A DNA stretch of 64,000 nt. It comes from 21-14-0-10-47-8 sp966211455 (GTDB lineage Bacteria; Bdellovibrionota; Bdellovibrionia; Bdellovibrionales; Bdellovibrionaceae). Positions within the stretch are counted from its first letter, which is position 1. The number at the start of each line of letters is the position of its first letter. Below, piece after piece: positions 34,267 to 43,349 of this stretch. The DNA lies in contig CBIHNI010000003.1 of assembly GCA_966211455.1 (NCBI GenBank), positions 62,001 through 126,000 of the forward strand. The letters run 5' to 3'. The translations under genes and the position numbers were made by a program. The notes beneath the pieces were generated by a model. The model saw only the letters and a list, made by a program, of their open reading frames with translations, did no database searches and was not told where the DNA came from.

Positions 34267-36348
34267 ATGAAACCAACATTCCCGCAACCAGTAGGCCCAC
34301 GCGACTGGCAAAAATGGGGACTCTTTATGATGCTGGCGGGATCGCTTGGATTCTCGTTGAGCATGAACCCAGATCATTTCAATCATATCGCCCGCTACGA
34401 AGGTGGCTCGGGTGTCTTTGAAATGGCTCAGACGGCCGCCCCCGAAGCTGATCAGGCGAAAACTCTGCAACACAATCAACAGGTGGCTCGTCAAATCGAA
34501 TCGGATCGCAAAGAATATGAAACTTCGAAATCCAATGTTCCTTTTGATGAGTGGCGCGCACAACGCTATTTGCAAGCCCGCCACCAAGCTCTGGGTTCTG
34601 TTCGCGAGCTTTTATCAAAGGACGCGACATTCTCTTCAGATGATTACAACGAACTTTTAACTGGTTTATCTGAAATCGAAAAATCAAATCCTCGTTATTC
34701 TTTGGCGGAAGCCTTGAAAGAAACGATGAAGGTTCAAGAATTCTCGGACAAACAAATCAATGAAGCTTTGGAAAAAGTGAATGCCGTTAAGTTGGCTTCT
34801 CACCGTCCCATGCAATTGCGCAGTCGCAACGCCAGCCCATCGGCTGAAACAGCGACAAACGACGAGCGCACCGTTCGCATGACTCAAGATGAATTGAACA
34901 AATACATTGCAGATCAGGTCAAAGCCGCCGTTGCACAACAGCGTCTTTTGCCACCTGAAGCACAAAACCAAGGTCCATCAGTGGGCCCTTCCGTCGGTCC
35001 CTCAACAACGCCTCCACAACAATCCCCACCAGCCAACGCGGGTGCGGATGCGGCCCCATCAAAACCACAAGGACAACCACAGCAAGCCGGTAACGGAAGC
35101 TCAACTCCGCCCGTGGCTGGAAATCCTCCAAATCAGCCGAACCAACAAATTGCTCCGATTCACATGAGCGGCACCAAGGGTTACTGCGTGATTTCGGTCG
35201 ATTTGGATAAGGGAAAAGCGGTTGCAACTGCCAAATCCGATACGGCCGGCAAACCTTGCCATATCGACAATCAGAAAAAAGAACTGACAAGCTCGATCGG
35301 CGACATCCGTGGCGCTAAAGACGAAATCTTGGCTTGGTTCGAAGGCAAATCAGAAGACAAAGATAAAGAAGACAACAAGCCTTCGAAATCTGAAATTGCA
35401 AAAGGCATCTGGGAAAAAGAAACCAAGAATTGCAGAAAGAAAGGCACCGACGCTTCCGAGCGTATGGAATGTTATCAAGATGCTCTCGTCAAATTGTCTG
35501 AAAAATTGGACGATTCAAACGAAAGCAAAAACATCATGAAGAAGTATTTCAACCAAAGCCTGGCTCCTTTGATCAAAGCGGGCTTCATGGAACCCACTAC
35601 GGATCCATTCACTTTGACTGTCGACACCAGCCGTCTTAATGCGGCCAACGACATGGCAAAAGGTCTGCTTGAAAAATTGGGTGCCGAAAATACAGAAGGT
35701 ATCACTCAGTCTTTGATGTCACTGAAAGCTGGAAGCTACTCGGCTCAAGCCAACTATGCTCGTCAAATGTTCATCTCGTCTCAAGATGAAAAGAATTCGA
35801 CCGATCCTTACACCCGCATGCTGGGAATGCGTAAGGAGATGTTGGCGAAACAAGCTCTGAACCCACAATACTTGGGTTGGGAATTGATGCGTGATCGTTC
35901 CGAGTGGTCAACCGCTCTGACAGATGGCGGAAAGTCGGATCAGATGTTCGCCTTGCAGTCTCGCTTCTACAGTCCAGTGAGCAACTTCTTAAGCCGCTTG
36001 CCAAAAGCCGACTTGTACAACCAAACAGGTTCTGGTCAGCAAAACTTGGCAGCCCTGCAATTGGCGCAACTGGATTTCCCAGATCTTTCTGGAATGGGTA
36101 TGAATGTCGCTGGCGGCTCCTCTGTGTTCACACCAGGCCTTAGCACTTTGAGCTCGATCCCAGAAAGATTGGCTCAGTCCCGATTGTCTGCAGTTGTCCG
36201 CGGCGCCAACATCCCGGCACCGTCAGCAATGGCAATCAACGGCAACAACAATGTGATCCAACAAGCCGGCCGCACCGTGGTTCCAGCGACAGGTGGTCGT
36301 GCCTCAACAACGGGCCGTGCTCGCACTGGAATCATCATCGACCAGTAA
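34267..36348 (+). CDS. Large exported/anchored protein, Pro/Gln-rich middle, unknown function
   Basis: 693 residues from the ATG at 34267 with AGGAGG seven bases upstream; the frame opens 11 codons earlier without support. One hydrophobic segment (WGLFMMLAGSLGFSLSM, about 19-35) can act as an uncleaved signal anchor. Helical, charged region follows (about 55-200), then a Pro/Gln/Asn-rich linker (about 225-305) and a Cys-containing domain beginning GTKGYCVISVDLDKGKAVATA. The C-terminal third is helical, with an Ala/Arg-rich end. No family recognised; length and layout suggest an envelope-exposed structural protein. Followed by its own terminator. Confidence 0.72.
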   Translation: MKPTFPQPVGPRDWQKWGLFMMLAGSLGFSLSMNPDHFNHIARYEGGSGVFEMAQTAAPEADQAKTLQHNQQVARQIESDRKEYETSKSNVPFDEWRAQRYLQARHQALGSVRELLSKDATFSSDDYNELLTGLSEIEKSNPRYSLAEALKETMKVQEFSDKQINEALEKVNAVKLASHRPMQLRSRNASPSAETATNDERTVRMTQDELNKYIADQVKAAVAQQRLLPPEAQNQGPSVGPSVGPSTTPPQQSPPANAGADAAPSKPQGQPQQAGNGSSTPPVAGNPPNQPNQQIAPIHMSGTKGYCVISVDLDKGKAVATAKSDTAGKPCHIDNQKKELTSSIGDIRGAKDEILAWFEGKSEDKDKEDNKPSKSEIAKGIWEKETKNCRKKGTDASERMECYQDALVKLSEKLDDSNESKNIMKKYFNQSLAPLIKAGFMEPTTDPFTLTVDTSRLNAANDMAKGLLEKLGAENTEGITQSLMSLKAGSYSAQANYARQMFISSQDEKNSTDPYTRMLGMRKEMLAKQALNPQYLGWELMRDRSEWSTALTDGGKSDQMFALQSRFYSPVSNFLSRLPKADLYNQTGSGQQNLAALQLAQLDFPDLSGMGMNVAGGSSVFTPGLSTLSSIPERLAQSRLSAVVRGANIPAPSAMAINGNNNVIQQAGRTVVPATGGRASTTGRARTGIIIDQ

Positions 36349-36434
36349 TCAAAACCGAAAAGTCACCAGGCAATTCAGATCGAGAAACCCATCTCGATCT
36401 GAATTCGCACGCCCAAAAATTTGTTAAGTCCTCC

Positions 36435-36465
36435 GCAAGCCCAGGAAGGGCTTGCTTGTTTTTTT
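36435..36465 (+). terminator. Intrinsic terminator
   Basis: GCAAGCCC (36435-36442) pairs with GGGCTTGC (36448-36455), loop AGGAA, followed by TTGTTTTTTTT-like sequence. It ends the 34267 transcript, 87 bp after the stop. Confidence 0.9.
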
Positions 36466-36483
36466 GGTTCGGATTTTCGGATT

Positions 36484-37031
36484 CTCGAGCTGTGTGGCTC
36501 TTCGCGTATCACGGAGTGTCTGCATCCATACAATCGGGCTGGACGCCCCCGGCCGCGACCAGCGATTCCAATGGTTAGGGGAGATTTTGGCTGAGCTTTG
36601 ATTGAAGGTCTTTTTATGGTTTCGGGGCAAAGGCCTTGGGGCGAGAGCCTTCAACCAAAGTCTTCGCCTCGAGAGTTTCACTCTCCTTTTTTTTCACAAA
36701 GGCCCTCTACGTGCAAAACCGGTATAACGGGCAAAATGCCAATACACCGGATTCGGGGTAAAGGTCTTTCAAGTCAAAGAGGTCTTTCCTCTTAATTCCG
36801 GCCTCGCCGGCCGCATAAAACCGGCGAAGCCGACGGTTTACCGGAATCAAGAGAAGAACCCCTCTCAAATCCAAGCCAGATCTCCTCAAGCATTCGTATT
36901 TTGATTTCGTCCCCTCATTTGGACAAGGCGGCCGGGGGCGCCCAGCCACGATGGCCGTCTTGCAGCCTTCGCGGCCGGCCAGGCGCACGGACGGATGCAC
37001 TCGCAATTATACCAGTCACCGCTGTGACGAG
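36484..37031. repeat. Palindrome-rich intergenic repeat, copy B
   Basis: The right end read on the minus strand (37031-37018) is CTCGTCACAGCGGT, identical to copy A's left end. The left arm 36531-36553 matches copy C 57722-57700 inverted at 22 of 23 bases, and 36551-36586 matches 57655-57620 at about 31 of 36. The centre holds stems: GAGAG/CTCTC with a following T run (36671-36694), a 13-bp pair (36789-36801 with 36841-36853, one mismatch) and AAACCG/CGGTTT nested inside it. It starts about 20-30 bp after the terminator U-tract. No convincing ORF is inside. It fills most of the 36349-37230 gene-free stretch. Confidence 0.75.
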
Positions 37032-37113
37032 TGATTCAAACCAAAAAATATACAAAGAAAAAGCAGCCGCAAGATAACAAGCTGCTAAGAATGAAAAAGA
37101 GTTGTTACGAAAT

Positions 37114-37137
37114 CCCGGGGGCCTTGCGACCCCCGGG
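37114..37137. repeat. GC-rich perfect hairpin
   Basis: CCCGGGGG (37114-37121) pairs with CCCCCGGG (37130-37137), loop of 8. It lies 94 bp after the stop of the minus-strand porin-like gene and 80 bp outside copy B. No U run follows on either strand, so a classic terminator is doubtful; a transcript-stabilising hairpin is possible. Confidence 0.5.
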
Positions 37138-37230
37138 CCCTGCTCACCGCCACCCAGGGATTAACCTGAAAACAAGCAGAAATCTCAGGTGATATCAAAG
37201 CTGTCGTACAAGATGCGATCAAGTTGCAAA

Positions 37231-38685
37231 TCAAAAGCTGATGGCGGCTTTTGAACTGAATCCAAATGTAAAATTCTTTCCGAAGTTCTGCGCTGACGAA
37301 CCAGCCCACGCTGAACCTGGAAACAGGAATCCGAGTTCGTTCACCCATGTGATTCTCTCATGAGGTCGGAACACAAGTCCTGTATCCCATTCAAAACCAA
37401 GATCCTTGCTGACGTCAACCCCTCCTGGAAGAGGATTTGTCTGAAGTTGTGCCCAAGTGATCGTATTGGTCCAGTCCCACTTGTCACTGATATTGTACAC
37501 AGCTTTCGGAGACACGTAGACGGCGTTGCTGATCGCATCGTCATCCAAGGCCTCGTCGGTCGCGTACGGAGTCGCCACGTTGTTCAAACGATCTGGTGAA
37601 CGTTGAGCGTACGAGCGAAGCAAGTCGTAACGTCCAAGCGGATGGTTGAACAACAAGAAAGCGACGTCATAGTTGCGGTGAAAGTGGAAACCTTCGTAAT
37701 TTTTTGTGTCCGGGTTGTCACCGCTCGCGATACCGGTGCGGAAGTTCCAGTGCCATTTGCTTTGAGGTTGCGGCACTTCGATTTCCAAAGCGACCCCGTA
37801 ACCATTCATTTTGATCTCTTCACCCGTGCGGTACACGCCGGTTGGACCTGATTGCAAGCCCGCTTCGACTTTGAACTTCAAATCTTCAAATCCGCGAGAC
37901 AGGAACAAACTGATCGTCTGCACTTTCCAGGCATCGACGATGGTATCGCCACCCATGGCCGCAAATGGAGCATCATTCGCTTCCTTGCTGGCATTTCGGC
38001 TTTGGTGCATCAGACCGATCGCCGATTCAGTTTCAGGATTGTTATATTGCACATCGAAAATCAGGTCCTGAGCTTCACGACCAGCCGCGACCGAGTAATC
38101 GTAAACCTTCGCCAACATCGGCATGAACGAGAAGTTTCCGATGATAAATTTGTAGCCCACCATATCCCGAGTGTCGCCCCAGTGATCAAACAAACCGTTG
38201 CCGGCATTGTGAGTGATCCCCAGACCGAAATCGAGCGGTGCCCGACCCGCAACAAATGAACCGTACTCTTGATTGATGTTCAAATAGAGCTGGCTCACCT
38301 TCAGATTGCTGGCGCCATTGTGGTTGCCCGCCACCGCGCTGTCATCTTTGGTCGAACTGCCCGTCGCCGAACGCTGAGTCGGTCCACGGCCAAATGCCTG
38401 GCCCACTTGCGCGTCTGGATACTGATCGTTTGGCAAGATTTCAAATTTGCCGACGATATTCACGCCATCGGCCGCGATGATCTTCGGGCTCAGGCTTAAG
38501 TGATTCAGAATATAAGATTTGTGAAGTTTGGGATCATCCAAAGAGGTGCGATCGACATCGGTGAATTCGATGCGATAATTTCCCGCCCAGTCGATCGAAA
38601 GAGCGTGAACAGCAGGGCTCGACAGAACCATACCGGCTGCCAACATGCTTTGGAAAATAACATTCTGAAGTTTTTGTGTTTTCAT
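37231..38685 (-). CDS. Outer-membrane porin-like protein
   Basis: 484 residues. Signal peptide (IFQSMLAAGMVLSSPAVHA), then amphipathic strands throughout with Gly/aromatic turns: LSIDWAGNYRIEFTDVDR, LKVSQLYLNINQEYGSFVAGRAPLDFGLGITHN, FKVEAGLQSGPTGVY, WHWNFRTGIASGDNPD. It ends KAAISF, the C-terminal Phe of a BAM substrate. The layout recalls AlgE/porin-like 16-18-strand barrels, but the substrate cannot be read from sequence. A GGAAGAAGA ribosome site precedes the ATG. Confidence 0.85.
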   Translation of the reverse strand: MKTQKLQNVIFQSMLAAGMVLSSPAVHALSIDWAGNYRIEFTDVDRTSLDDPKLHKSYILNHLSLSPKIIAADGVNIVGKFEILPNDQYPDAQVGQAFGRGPTQRSATGSSTKDDSAVAGNHNGASNLKVSQLYLNINQEYGSFVAGRAPLDFGLGITHNAGNGLFDHWGDTRDMVGYKFIIGNFSFMPMLAKVYDYSVAAGREAQDLIFDVQYNNPETESAIGLMHQSRNASKEANDAPFAAMGGDTIVDAWKVQTISLFLSRGFEDLKFKVEAGLQSGPTGVYRTGEEIKMNGYGVALEIEVPQPQSKWHWNFRTGIASGDNPDTKNYEGFHFHRNYDVAFLLFNHPLGRYDLLRSYAQRSPDRLNNVATPYATDEALDDDAISNAVYVSPKAVYNISDKWDWTNTITWAQLQTNPLPGGVDVSKDLGFEWDTGLVFRPHERITWVNELGFLFPGSAWAGSSAQNFGKNFTFGFSSKAAISF

Positions 38686-38741
38686 TCTTCTTCCTAACTT
38701 TATCTCAATGAACTTCTGTCTTTAATTTTTAAAGTGATTGG

Positions 38742-39272
38742 CTATTTCTTGGTGACGATGCCCAGAACTTCGCTTTCACGCAGGATGCGAACTTCTTTGC
38801 CCATCAAATCCATTTTAGCGCCAGTGAATTCTGCGAACAGAACCGTATCACCAGCTTGCACATCCATCGGATGCAATTTGCCTTTTTCGTCGCGATGACC
38901 GCGACCCGCGACCAAAACCAGACCCTTGTAATTTCCCGAAGTGTCCGTGACCGTGTCAGGAATATACAAACCACCGGCGGTCATTTTTTCGCCGGATACA
39001 ATTTCAATAATCAAACGATCATCCAGCGGAGTCAGAAACTGATCCCACTTGATATTCTGAGCCGAAGACTTCGGAGCGGTCTTCGCAGCTGGCTTTGAAG
39101 CTTTCGCCGCCGGTTTTGCCGAGGCCGTCTTCTTGGCTTTTGCAGGCGCCGCCTTTTTGACCGGAGCTTTCGCTTTGGCCTTCGGAGCGGTTTTTTTGGC
39201 TGCTGCCTTTTTCACCGCCGGTTTTTTTGCAGCCGGCTTCTTCGCCGCGACTTTCTTCTTAGCTTTTGCCAC
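38742..39272 (-). CDS. GroES-like co-chaperonin with histone-H1-like N-terminal tail
   Basis: 176 residues from a GTG at 39272 (GAGAGG five bases upstream). Residues 1-72 are almost only Lys, Ala and Pro in AAKKPA-type repeats, like eukaryotic H1 tails and bacterial AlgP/Hc-type DNA-binding tails. Residues about 75-176 are a Cpn10 fold: FLTPLDDRLIIEIV, GGLYIPDTVTDTS, GLVLVAGRGHRDEKGK, VQAGDTVLFAEFTGAKMDL and VRILRESEVLGIV. The mobile-loop region is recognisable but altered. No groEL follows, so this is unlikely to be the housekeeping groES. It overlaps the DUF507-like gene upstream by 14 bp. Confidence 0.85.
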   Translation of the reverse strand: MAKAKKKVAAKKPAAKKPAVKKAAAKKTAPKAKAKAPVKKAAPAKAKKTASAKPAAKASKPAAKTAPKSSAQNIKWDQFLTPLDDRLIIEIVSGEKMTAGGLYIPDTVTDTSGNYKGLVLVAGRGHRDEKGKLHPMDVQAGDTVLFAEFTGAKMDLMGKEVRILRESEVLGIVTKK

Positions 39273-39534
39273 GTTTGCCTCTCTCTTCTTCGTAATACTT
39301 CTTGTACAGAATATCCCACTCGGAAGTTCCTTCAGCGACTCCTCGTTTGAGAGAGGCGACTTTCTCGCGAGCTTTTTGGTCGATGTCCATATCTTCCTTC
39401 ACGAACTCGGCGATGGCTTTCTTTGCCAAACGCAGGGCGAGATCTTCATCGGTGTAATCGACCAGATCGTCGTTCCAGATAGCGTCCGTTAAAATATGAG
39501 CGAGATGGGATTGGCGGTCTTCAGAAATGATCAC
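39259..39534 (-). CDS. DUF507-like small protein (1)
   Basis: 91 residues from a GTG at 39534 that overlaps the stop of the preceding gene (GTGA). Pattern IISEDRQSHLAHILTDAIWNDDLVDY, then charged helices VKEDMDIDQKAREKVASLKRGVAEGTSEWDILYKKYYEEE resembles DUF507 proteins. Cytosolic, charged, all-helical. Function unknown. It overlaps a related gene on one side and the GroES-like gene on the other, so the three are translationally coupled. Confidence 0.7.
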   Translation of the reverse strand: MIISEDRQSHLAHILTDAIWNDDLVDYTDEDLALRLAKKAIAEFVKEDMDIDQKAREKVASLKRGVAEGTSEWDILYKKYYEEERGKRGKS

Positions 39535-39809
39535 AGAACGATCTTCCTTTCCTTCGCCAGTTTCTGTTTTAAAATTGGATACATTTTGTAGCGCTGAAAT
39601 TCACCCGAGTTGGTGCGCTCCAATTGATCGAGCATCTTGTTCACGTCGATGTCGAGCTGCGCTTCTTTTTGGTAATCTTCTTTCACCGACTCCAAAGCGC
39701 GGGCCATGACTTTTTTCTCGTCTTCTTTGAAGATGATGACGTTATTTTTCTTCCAATGCTCGAAAACTTTTTCGACCATTTTTTGCATCTGCAAAGGAGT
39801 CAATTTCAT
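39531..39809 (-). CDS. DUF507-like small protein (2)
   Basis: 92 residues from the ATG at 39809 (AAAGGAG upstream). It begins MKLTPLQMQKMVEKVFEHWKKNNVIIF and ends DQLERTNSGEFQRYKMYPILKQKLAKERKIVL. The layout mirrors its neighbour at 39259-39534 (MKL/IIS start, DIDxxA.ML/KVASL middle, YK.. ending), so the two look like diverged tandem copies or two subunits of one complex. Divergent from the PBP gene by 29 bp. Confidence 0.7.
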   Translation of the reverse strand: MKLTPLQMQKMVEKVFEHWKKNNVIIFKEDEKKVMARALESVKEDYQKEAQLDIDVNKMLDQLERTNSGEFQRYKMYPILKQKLAKERKIVL

Positions 39810-39838
39810 GGCTTTGACTATTTGCTCCCACCCCCGTA

Positions 39839-42112
39839 ATGTCAAGCCGTGCGATGAAGAAACTAAAGCCGATTCTCCTCACTGTTGCGATCTTGTCCAC
39901 CCTTGTCATTTTGATTGGTGCGATCCTGATTTATCGCTACAACCAGCGCATCACCGAAGGCCTTGCACAGAAAAAGTTTTTGCCTCCCACCGAGTACTAT
40001 ACGGCCCCTCTTGATTTCAGTGCGCAGACACCCATCTCCCGAGCGGATTTCAAAGCCATTCTCTCTCAGCGCGGTTATCGCGAGCGCGATTGGGAGCAGA
40101 AGCTTTTCCCTGGTGATTACAGCGAAAGCCCCTCTGAAACCTGCCAACCTTCCGTGCCGATGACATTGCCGGAAACAGCGAAAACCTGTTTGCTCTTTTC
40201 GGCGAAAGAGGTCGGCGATCCCGAGCTTCGCGATTATCCCCTGCAGCTGCTGACTTTTGACTCGGAGGATAAAATCTCGGGAACTTTTCAGGGAAATCCC
40301 CTGCAAGCCGCGGCGAAAGTGGCTTTGGAGCCTGAACTCGTTGCGCAATATCTGGATGGCCAGCCGATTATGCAAAATTATCGAGCACTGGGTGAAATTC
40401 CACCTCAGTGCCTGAACGCCGTGCTGGCGATCGAAGACTCCAACTTTCTTGAACATTCGGGGGTCTCTTACACCGGTATCGGTCGCGCTGTTTTGCGAAA
40501 CCTGATGGGCGGTCGCGCGAGCCAAGGCGGCAGCACGATCACGCAACAGCTGGTGAAAAACTATTTCCTGACGTCCGAAAAAACTTTGAAACGAAAAGCC
40601 AAAGAGTTTTTGATGTCCATCTTGCTGGAAACGCACTCAAGCAAAGATGAAATTTTGGAAACCTACTTGAATGTCATCTACCTTGGACAGAACGGCCCCT
40701 TCCAGGTTCGCGGTTTCGGGGCCGCCTCGAATTATTATTTCAACAAACCGATCGAGCAGCTCGAGCTTCCCGAGTGCGCGCTTCTGGCTGCGGTCTTAAA
40801 TAGCCCCGGTCTGTTTGATCCTTTCAAGAAACCTGAAAACGCGCTGAAACGCCGGACCCGGGTTTTGGATCGCATGCTCGAGCTGCAGATGATCACGCAA
40901 GAGCAAGCCGACGAAGCCAAAAAAACGCCGCTTCCGTTTGAAAGGAAAATCACCGTCACCGAAACCGCCCCTTATTACATCGATGCCGTGAACAAAGAGA
41001 TCCGAACCCTCGGCCTGGATCTTCTGGGACTTAAAATTTTCACCGGACTGTCCCTGAAAGAACAAGAAGCCGCACAAGAAGCGGTTCGAAATTCTCTCGG
41101 CGATCTGGAAACCAAAAATCCAAAAATCAAAGATCTGAAAGCCAAAAATCTTTCACTGGAAGGTGCTCTTCTTTCAGCCCACAACGACACGGGTCTTATT
41201 TCCGCCATCGTCGGTGGCCGCAGCTACAAGCTGACACAGTTCAACCGCGCCGTCGATGGCCACCGCCAGGTTGGATCGATCATGAAACCCTTCGTTTTTC
41301 TGACCGCACTTCTGCGCTCGGGCGAATCCGGCAAGGTTTATGACCCCTTGACGATCCTGAAAGACGAAAAGTTCTCCTACAAATACGAAGGTCAAACTTG
41401 GTCGCCAGATAATTACGGGAAAAAGTATTACGGCGACGTACCGATGTATTTTGCTCTGAAAAACAGTCTCAACGCCGCCACCGCAAGCCTGGGCCTCGAA
41501 GTCGGCGTCGCCAACGTCATCGAAACCGCAAAAGCTCTTGGAGTGCGCTCGACATTGAATCCCGTGCCGTCGGTCACGCTTGGGGCTTTCGAACTGTATC
41601 CGATCGAAGTGCTGGAGGCCTACACAAGTCTGGCCCGCATGGGAAATCACGTGCGCCTGACCCCGCTTCGCGGCATCACCGATCAAAAAGGCGATGTGAT
41701 GTACGAACTGACTCCGCAATCCGAGCAACGATTGCCAGCGCCGAAGGTCGCCTCGCTTGTTTCGATGATGAAGCAAACCGTGAAGTCCGGAACCGCGAAA
41801 ATGATTTCAGCTTCGGGCTTCACGACGCCAGCGGCGGGAAAGACCGGAACCACCTCGGACAACAAAGATGCTTGGTTCGCGGGCTTCACACCCGCGCAAA
41901 CCACCATCGTCTGGGTTGGCTATGACACGCCAACGACCAACAATCTCACCGGCGCTAGCGGCGCCGTCCCTTTATGGCTGCAGTTCATGAAGAAAGTTTC
42001 TGGCGATAGCACCACAGATTTCGCATGGCCCGAAGGCACCGAAATCAAATCCACAAATGTCGACGAACCCGAAGGCGGCCCCACCGACATCGACTTGATC
42101 TTCGCAAATTAG
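39839..42112 (+). CDS. Class A penicillin-binding protein (PBP1-type)
   Basis: 757 residues. One N-terminal membrane helix (ILLTVAILSTLVILIGAILIY), a small beta domain with PTEYYTAPLDFSAQTPIS...YRERDW that resembles the UB2H region of PBP1B, then a GT51 transglycosylase (catalytic Glu in AIEDSNFLEHSG, about residue 197; GGSTITQQLVKN; KAKEFLMSILLE). The transpeptidase has SxxK as GSIMKPF (Ser about 480), SxN as SLN (about 542) and KTG in AGKTGTTSDNKDAWFAGFTP (about 668). Polymerises and cross-links peptidoglycan. ATG at 39839 lacks a strong ribosome site; ATG at 39854 is an alternative. Confidence 0.93.
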   Translation: MSSRAMKKLKPILLTVAILSTLVILIGAILIYRYNQRITEGLAQKKFLPPTEYYTAPLDFSAQTPISRADFKAILSQRGYRERDWEQKLFPGDYSESPSETCQPSVPMTLPETAKTCLLFSAKEVGDPELRDYPLQLLTFDSEDKISGTFQGNPLQAAAKVALEPELVAQYLDGQPIMQNYRALGEIPPQCLNAVLAIEDSNFLEHSGVSYTGIGRAVLRNLMGGRASQGGSTITQQLVKNYFLTSEKTLKRKAKEFLMSILLETHSSKDEILETYLNVIYLGQNGPFQVRGFGAASNYYFNKPIEQLELPECALLAAVLNSPGLFDPFKKPENALKRRTRVLDRMLELQMITQEQADEAKKTPLPFERKITVTETAPYYIDAVNKEIRTLGLDLLGLKIFTGLSLKEQEAAQEAVRNSLGDLETKNPKIKDLKAKNLSLEGALLSAHNDTGLISAIVGGRSYKLTQFNRAVDGHRQVGSIMKPFVFLTALLRSGESGKVYDPLTILKDEKFSYKYEGQTWSPDNYGKKYYGDVPMYFALKNSLNAATASLGLEVGVANVIETAKALGVRSTLNPVPSVTLGAFELYPIEVLEAYTSLARMGNHVRLTPLRGITDQKGDVMYELTPQSEQRLPAPKVASLVSMMKQTVKSGTAKMISASGFTTPAAGKTGTTSDNKDAWFAGFTPAQTTIVWVGYDTPTTNNLTGASGAVPLWLQFMKKVSGDSTTDFAWPEGTEIKSTNVDEPEGGPTDIDLIFAN

Positions 42113-42123
42113 CAAAAACTCAT

Positions 42124-43107
42124 TTAATCCAGGTCGATTTCCATGCCTTCATAGGCATATCGCCATTTGACAGCTGGAAGTTGGATATTGTTAGCGGCTG
42201 ATGTTTTAATTTTCCAGTCATAGTATTCGCGCGTCTGCGCTTTCAACTCGTTGATCTGAGCCGTGTTCGCACCTGGATCGTGATGCGCAAATAAAATCTG
42301 CTTGATGCCTTCGCGGAAGGCGAGATCAAGGCCCAACTGCGCGGCACTGTGACCCCAGTTTGCCTTCTCGGCTAGCTCTGGCAAAGTGTACTGCGCATCA
42401 AAGTACATCAAATCTGCATTCTGATACAAAGGCAGATCCGCCCCCAAAGCTTCGCGCGTGGTGCGTGTGCCTTCGGTGTCCACACAGTGAGCATAAGCGC
42501 GACCACCCGATTCAACCCGATAACCCCAACAAGGATCTGGATGATCCAGCTGGTACGGAGTGATCGTCATGTCATTGAGACGAACCGGTTTGCGCGGCTC
42601 CAACTGATGAAAATGAATTTGTGACGAAAGATGCTCGAACGCGACCGGAAACAAAGGACGCGTGAATTTGACCTTCACCATCTTTTCCAGCTCGGGCTGA
42701 ACCGCGTAATAGTGAATCTGATTTCCCTTAATGAAATGAGGCGCAAAAAACGGAAGCCCCAACAAATGATCCCAATGAAAATGAGTCAGAAAGATATGGA
42801 TCTCGGCTTTACCTTTGCCGGCCGCACCCTTCATCATGCTTTCGCTTAAAGTGCGAAGTCCGCTGCCGCCGTCGATGATGATTTGTTGTTGTGGTGAATT
42901 CACTTCCACGCAGGTGGTGGCCGTTCCGTAGCCGCCCACATCCGGCAAAGATTGAGTCGACATAAAATCTCGGATTTCAGAGGCTTCTTTATAACCCGAG
43001 CGGAAGAACTGCCCGAGAAGTCTTTCAAAATCCGATGCCCACTGCTCCGGTAACGGCGCAGACGGCAGTGATCCCCTGACTCCCCAGCATTTCACCCTTA
43101 AAGACAT
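42124..43107 (-). CDS. Metallo-beta-lactamase-fold hydrolase
   Basis: 327 residues from the ATG at 43107; the frame opens to 43257 but the domain itself begins at LRVKCWGVRGSLPSAPLP, the usual start in this family. Zn ligands: THFHWDHLLGLPFF (HxHxDH), a later His in AHCVDTEG and ILFAHHDP. GYGTATTCVEV and IIDGGSGLRTL are typical of MBL proteins related to phosphodiesterases and cAMP-type phosphodiesterases. Substrate unknown. It ends 12 bp from the convergent PBP gene and is divergent from the radical SAM gene. Confidence 0.88.
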   Translation of the reverse strand: MSLRVKCWGVRGSLPSAPLPEQWASDFERLLGQFFRSGYKEASEIRDFMSTQSLPDVGGYGTATTCVEVNSPQQQIIIDGGSGLRTLSESMMKGAAGKGKAEIHIFLTHFHWDHLLGLPFFAPHFIKGNQIHYYAVQPELEKMVKVKFTRPLFPVAFEHLSSQIHFHQLEPRKPVRLNDMTITPYQLDHPDPCWGYRVESGGRAYAHCVDTEGTRTTREALGADLPLYQNADLMYFDAQYTLPELAEKANWGHSAAQLGLDLAFREGIKQILFAHHDPGANTAQINELKAQTREYYDWKIKTSAANNIQLPAVKWRYAYEGMEIDLD

Positions 43108-43349
43108 AAAATCAGGATGCCGTTCTTCCTTTTGGGTAGCAAAAATTTTCACGGTCCAGTCCAGACACTCAAGTAAAATCCCGCTAGAAGTCTCGGCTTT
43201 CAGCCATCCAAACAGGTTCCTTTCGGCCCCTTTGCCAGTAATTTTGACACGTAGCAATGTAAATTACATAAATCCATGTTATGACACTCGAATTGGAAAA
43301 CCTGGGGCCACTTTTTCCAGGCTAAGTTTTTGCAACAATCGAAGGCATC

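Noticed and set aside
36598..36795. 65-codon plus-strand ORF inside repeat copy B
   Set aside because: No ribosome site, overlaps several stems, composition like the repeat and not like local genes.
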